A stretch of 64,000 bases of DNA from Nereocystis luetkeana (taxonomy: Eukaryota; Sar; Phaeophyceae; Laminariales; Laminariaceae), in contig JARUPZ010000016.1 in assembly GCA_031213475.1 (NCBI GenBank), positions 9,254,270-9,318,269 of the forward strand, read 5' to 3'. The translations under genes were made by a program, and so were the position numbers. Positions 36,052 to 64,000 of this stretch are shown here, piece after piece. Within the stretch, counting starts at the first letter, position 1. The number at the start of each line of letters is the position of its first letter. The notes under the pieces are model-generated. The model saw only the letters and a list, made by a program, of their open reading frames with translations, did not search any database and was not told the origin of the DNA.

Positions 36052-36161
36052 CTATTACGGGGGGCCATAGTTATTAGAACCTATGGCATCATAAAACCCT
36101 ATATATTTAACCATATTTACTAACAATATTTGGTCCTATTAACTATGGTCTCCCGTAATAG
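36052..36161. mobile_element. MITE-1 copy
   Basis: Full-length copy in the intergenic region. Confidence 0.9.
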
Positions 36162-36382
36162 TGTGCACCGGTCCCCAGGCTAACGCGATACAGCCTTCAC
36201 ACAGAAGACACAAGCAACACCCGCCGGGCACGCACGCATCGCCCGCAACAAAAATCACCCACGTATTTTAGCATTGCGGTATTAACAGTAGTAGTGCCTG
36301 CCCATTCGTGAGAGAACGGGCCTGAACGAATCTAGCCCGGGGAGATTTTAATACAACATGAATGAAGAAAGTCTGTAAACTT

Positions 36383-36495
36383 GTTACGGGGGACCATAGT
36401 AAATAGGACCTATGGTACACACAAAAACCAATATATTTACCCATTTTTACTATTTAACAATATTTGGTCCTATTTACTGTGGTCCCCCGTAATAG
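36383..36495. mobile_element. MITE-1 copy
   Basis: Full-length copy downstream of gene 2. Confidence 0.9.
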
Positions 36496-36520
36496 GCGCT
36501 CGACGTCTATCGGAACAAGC

Positions 36521-36637
36521 GTTACGGGGGGCCATACTTAATAGGACCTATGGTACAGATAATATATATACCAGGTATATATTTAACCATTTCTCCTAAC
36601 AATAGTTGGTCCTATTAACTACGGTCCCCCGTAATAG
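36521..36637. mobile_element. MITE-1 copy with TACCAGGTA
   Basis: Near-adjacent copy; TACCAGGTA at 36569-36577 interrupts the central AT tract. Confidence 0.88.
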
Positions 36638-36791
36638 TATGAAGTATCTACCGCCTCTTTTCTCGCTTCCGCCGGAAGAAATTTCTTAGGCCTGATAGCA
36701 CCTGTCTTTCAGTTTTTTCTTCGTGAGAGGAGACCGATACTGCCGTGGCCCCGCTCCCGAAACGGCCTTCATGGGGGGGGGGGGGGGGGGA

Positions 36792-63748
<26,957 letters not shown>

Positions 63749-64000
63749 CTAAAAAGAAAACAGTTACGAAACTTAGTTCACACTGGCTCAAATAAATTAT
63801 GTATCTGGTGGTTAATTCCACCCACTCATACCTTTACTAGAATTAGCATATTTGCCATGGAACCAATCTCCTGTCTCAGCCTTCAGTACCCTATGCCGTC
63901 TGATATACAAAAGGGAATCTATTCGGAGCGGTTTGACCGGAAAGTATGACGGTCTATTTATTCTTGACCCGTCATGTGACCCGTCAAGGCCTCTTTAGAT

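Larger units (their letters stand above)
29727..36791. other. Intergenic region between the convergent 3' ends of gene 1 and gene 2
   Basis: No gene with convincing domains. It holds a minus-strand ORF cluster (29693-30960), a two-copy ~110-bp repeat (30440-30655), a GATC-rich repeat (31970-32165), (AT)n at 32700-32727, two MITE-3 copies, an ATT-associated element (33880-34440), (GA)n at 35806-35882 and three MITE-1 copies. From 30960 to 31970 and 34450 to 35390 I see nothing recognisable beyond homopolymers. Confidence 0.7.

Overview
This is a nuclear, intron-rich, repeat-rich eukaryotic window. It shows long GT-AG introns (0.5 to 9.8 kb), short GC-rich exons, very long homopolymer and microsatellite tracts, tRNA-derived SINEs and many MITE-like inverted-repeat elements. 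Nothing looks bacterial: there are no operons and no uninterrupted long genes. A brown alga or another photosynthetic stramenopile is my best guess, from exon/intron style and protein flavour. This is inference only, because no marker gene is present.

Two large convergent genes explain nearly all credible coding sequence. Gene 1 (+ strand, from left of the window to 29726) is a 16-exon NRPS-like enzyme: adenylation domain, two tandem carrier (thiolation) domains, then a complete thioester-reductase domain. Its predicted chemistry is ATP-dependent activation of a carboxylic acid, loading on phosphopantetheine, and NAD(P)H-dependent reductive release. Exon 12 carries a net +1 frame change, and the exon 8/9 junction is unresolved. 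Gene 2 (- strand, 63748 down to 36792, 5' end probably beyond the right edge) has 11 phase-compatible exons. It encodes a helical N-terminal half, a tyrosine/dual-specificity-phosphatase-like domain whose catalytic cysteine position reads serine, and a low-complexity C-terminal tail. Most intron phases agree across both models, which is strong internal support since they were built from sequence alone.

Everything else is repeat material in introns and in the 7-kb gap (29727-36791) between the two 3' ends. There are about 24 copies of a ~110-bp MITE (TTACGGGGGACC termini, apparent TA target) and several other inverted-repeat families. Also present are two SINE families sharing a 3' part, a family tied to poly-G tracts, a GATC-rich family, an element tied to (ATT)n arrays, and many minisatellites.

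The most striking unexplained signal is the 9-mer TACCWGGTA, present roughly 40 times (chance expectation about 0.5). In MITE copies and in a tandem array, filled and empty versions of the same site can be compared. The difference is exactly CCWGG plus a duplicated TA, as expected of a TA-target transposon footprint or a minimal insertion.
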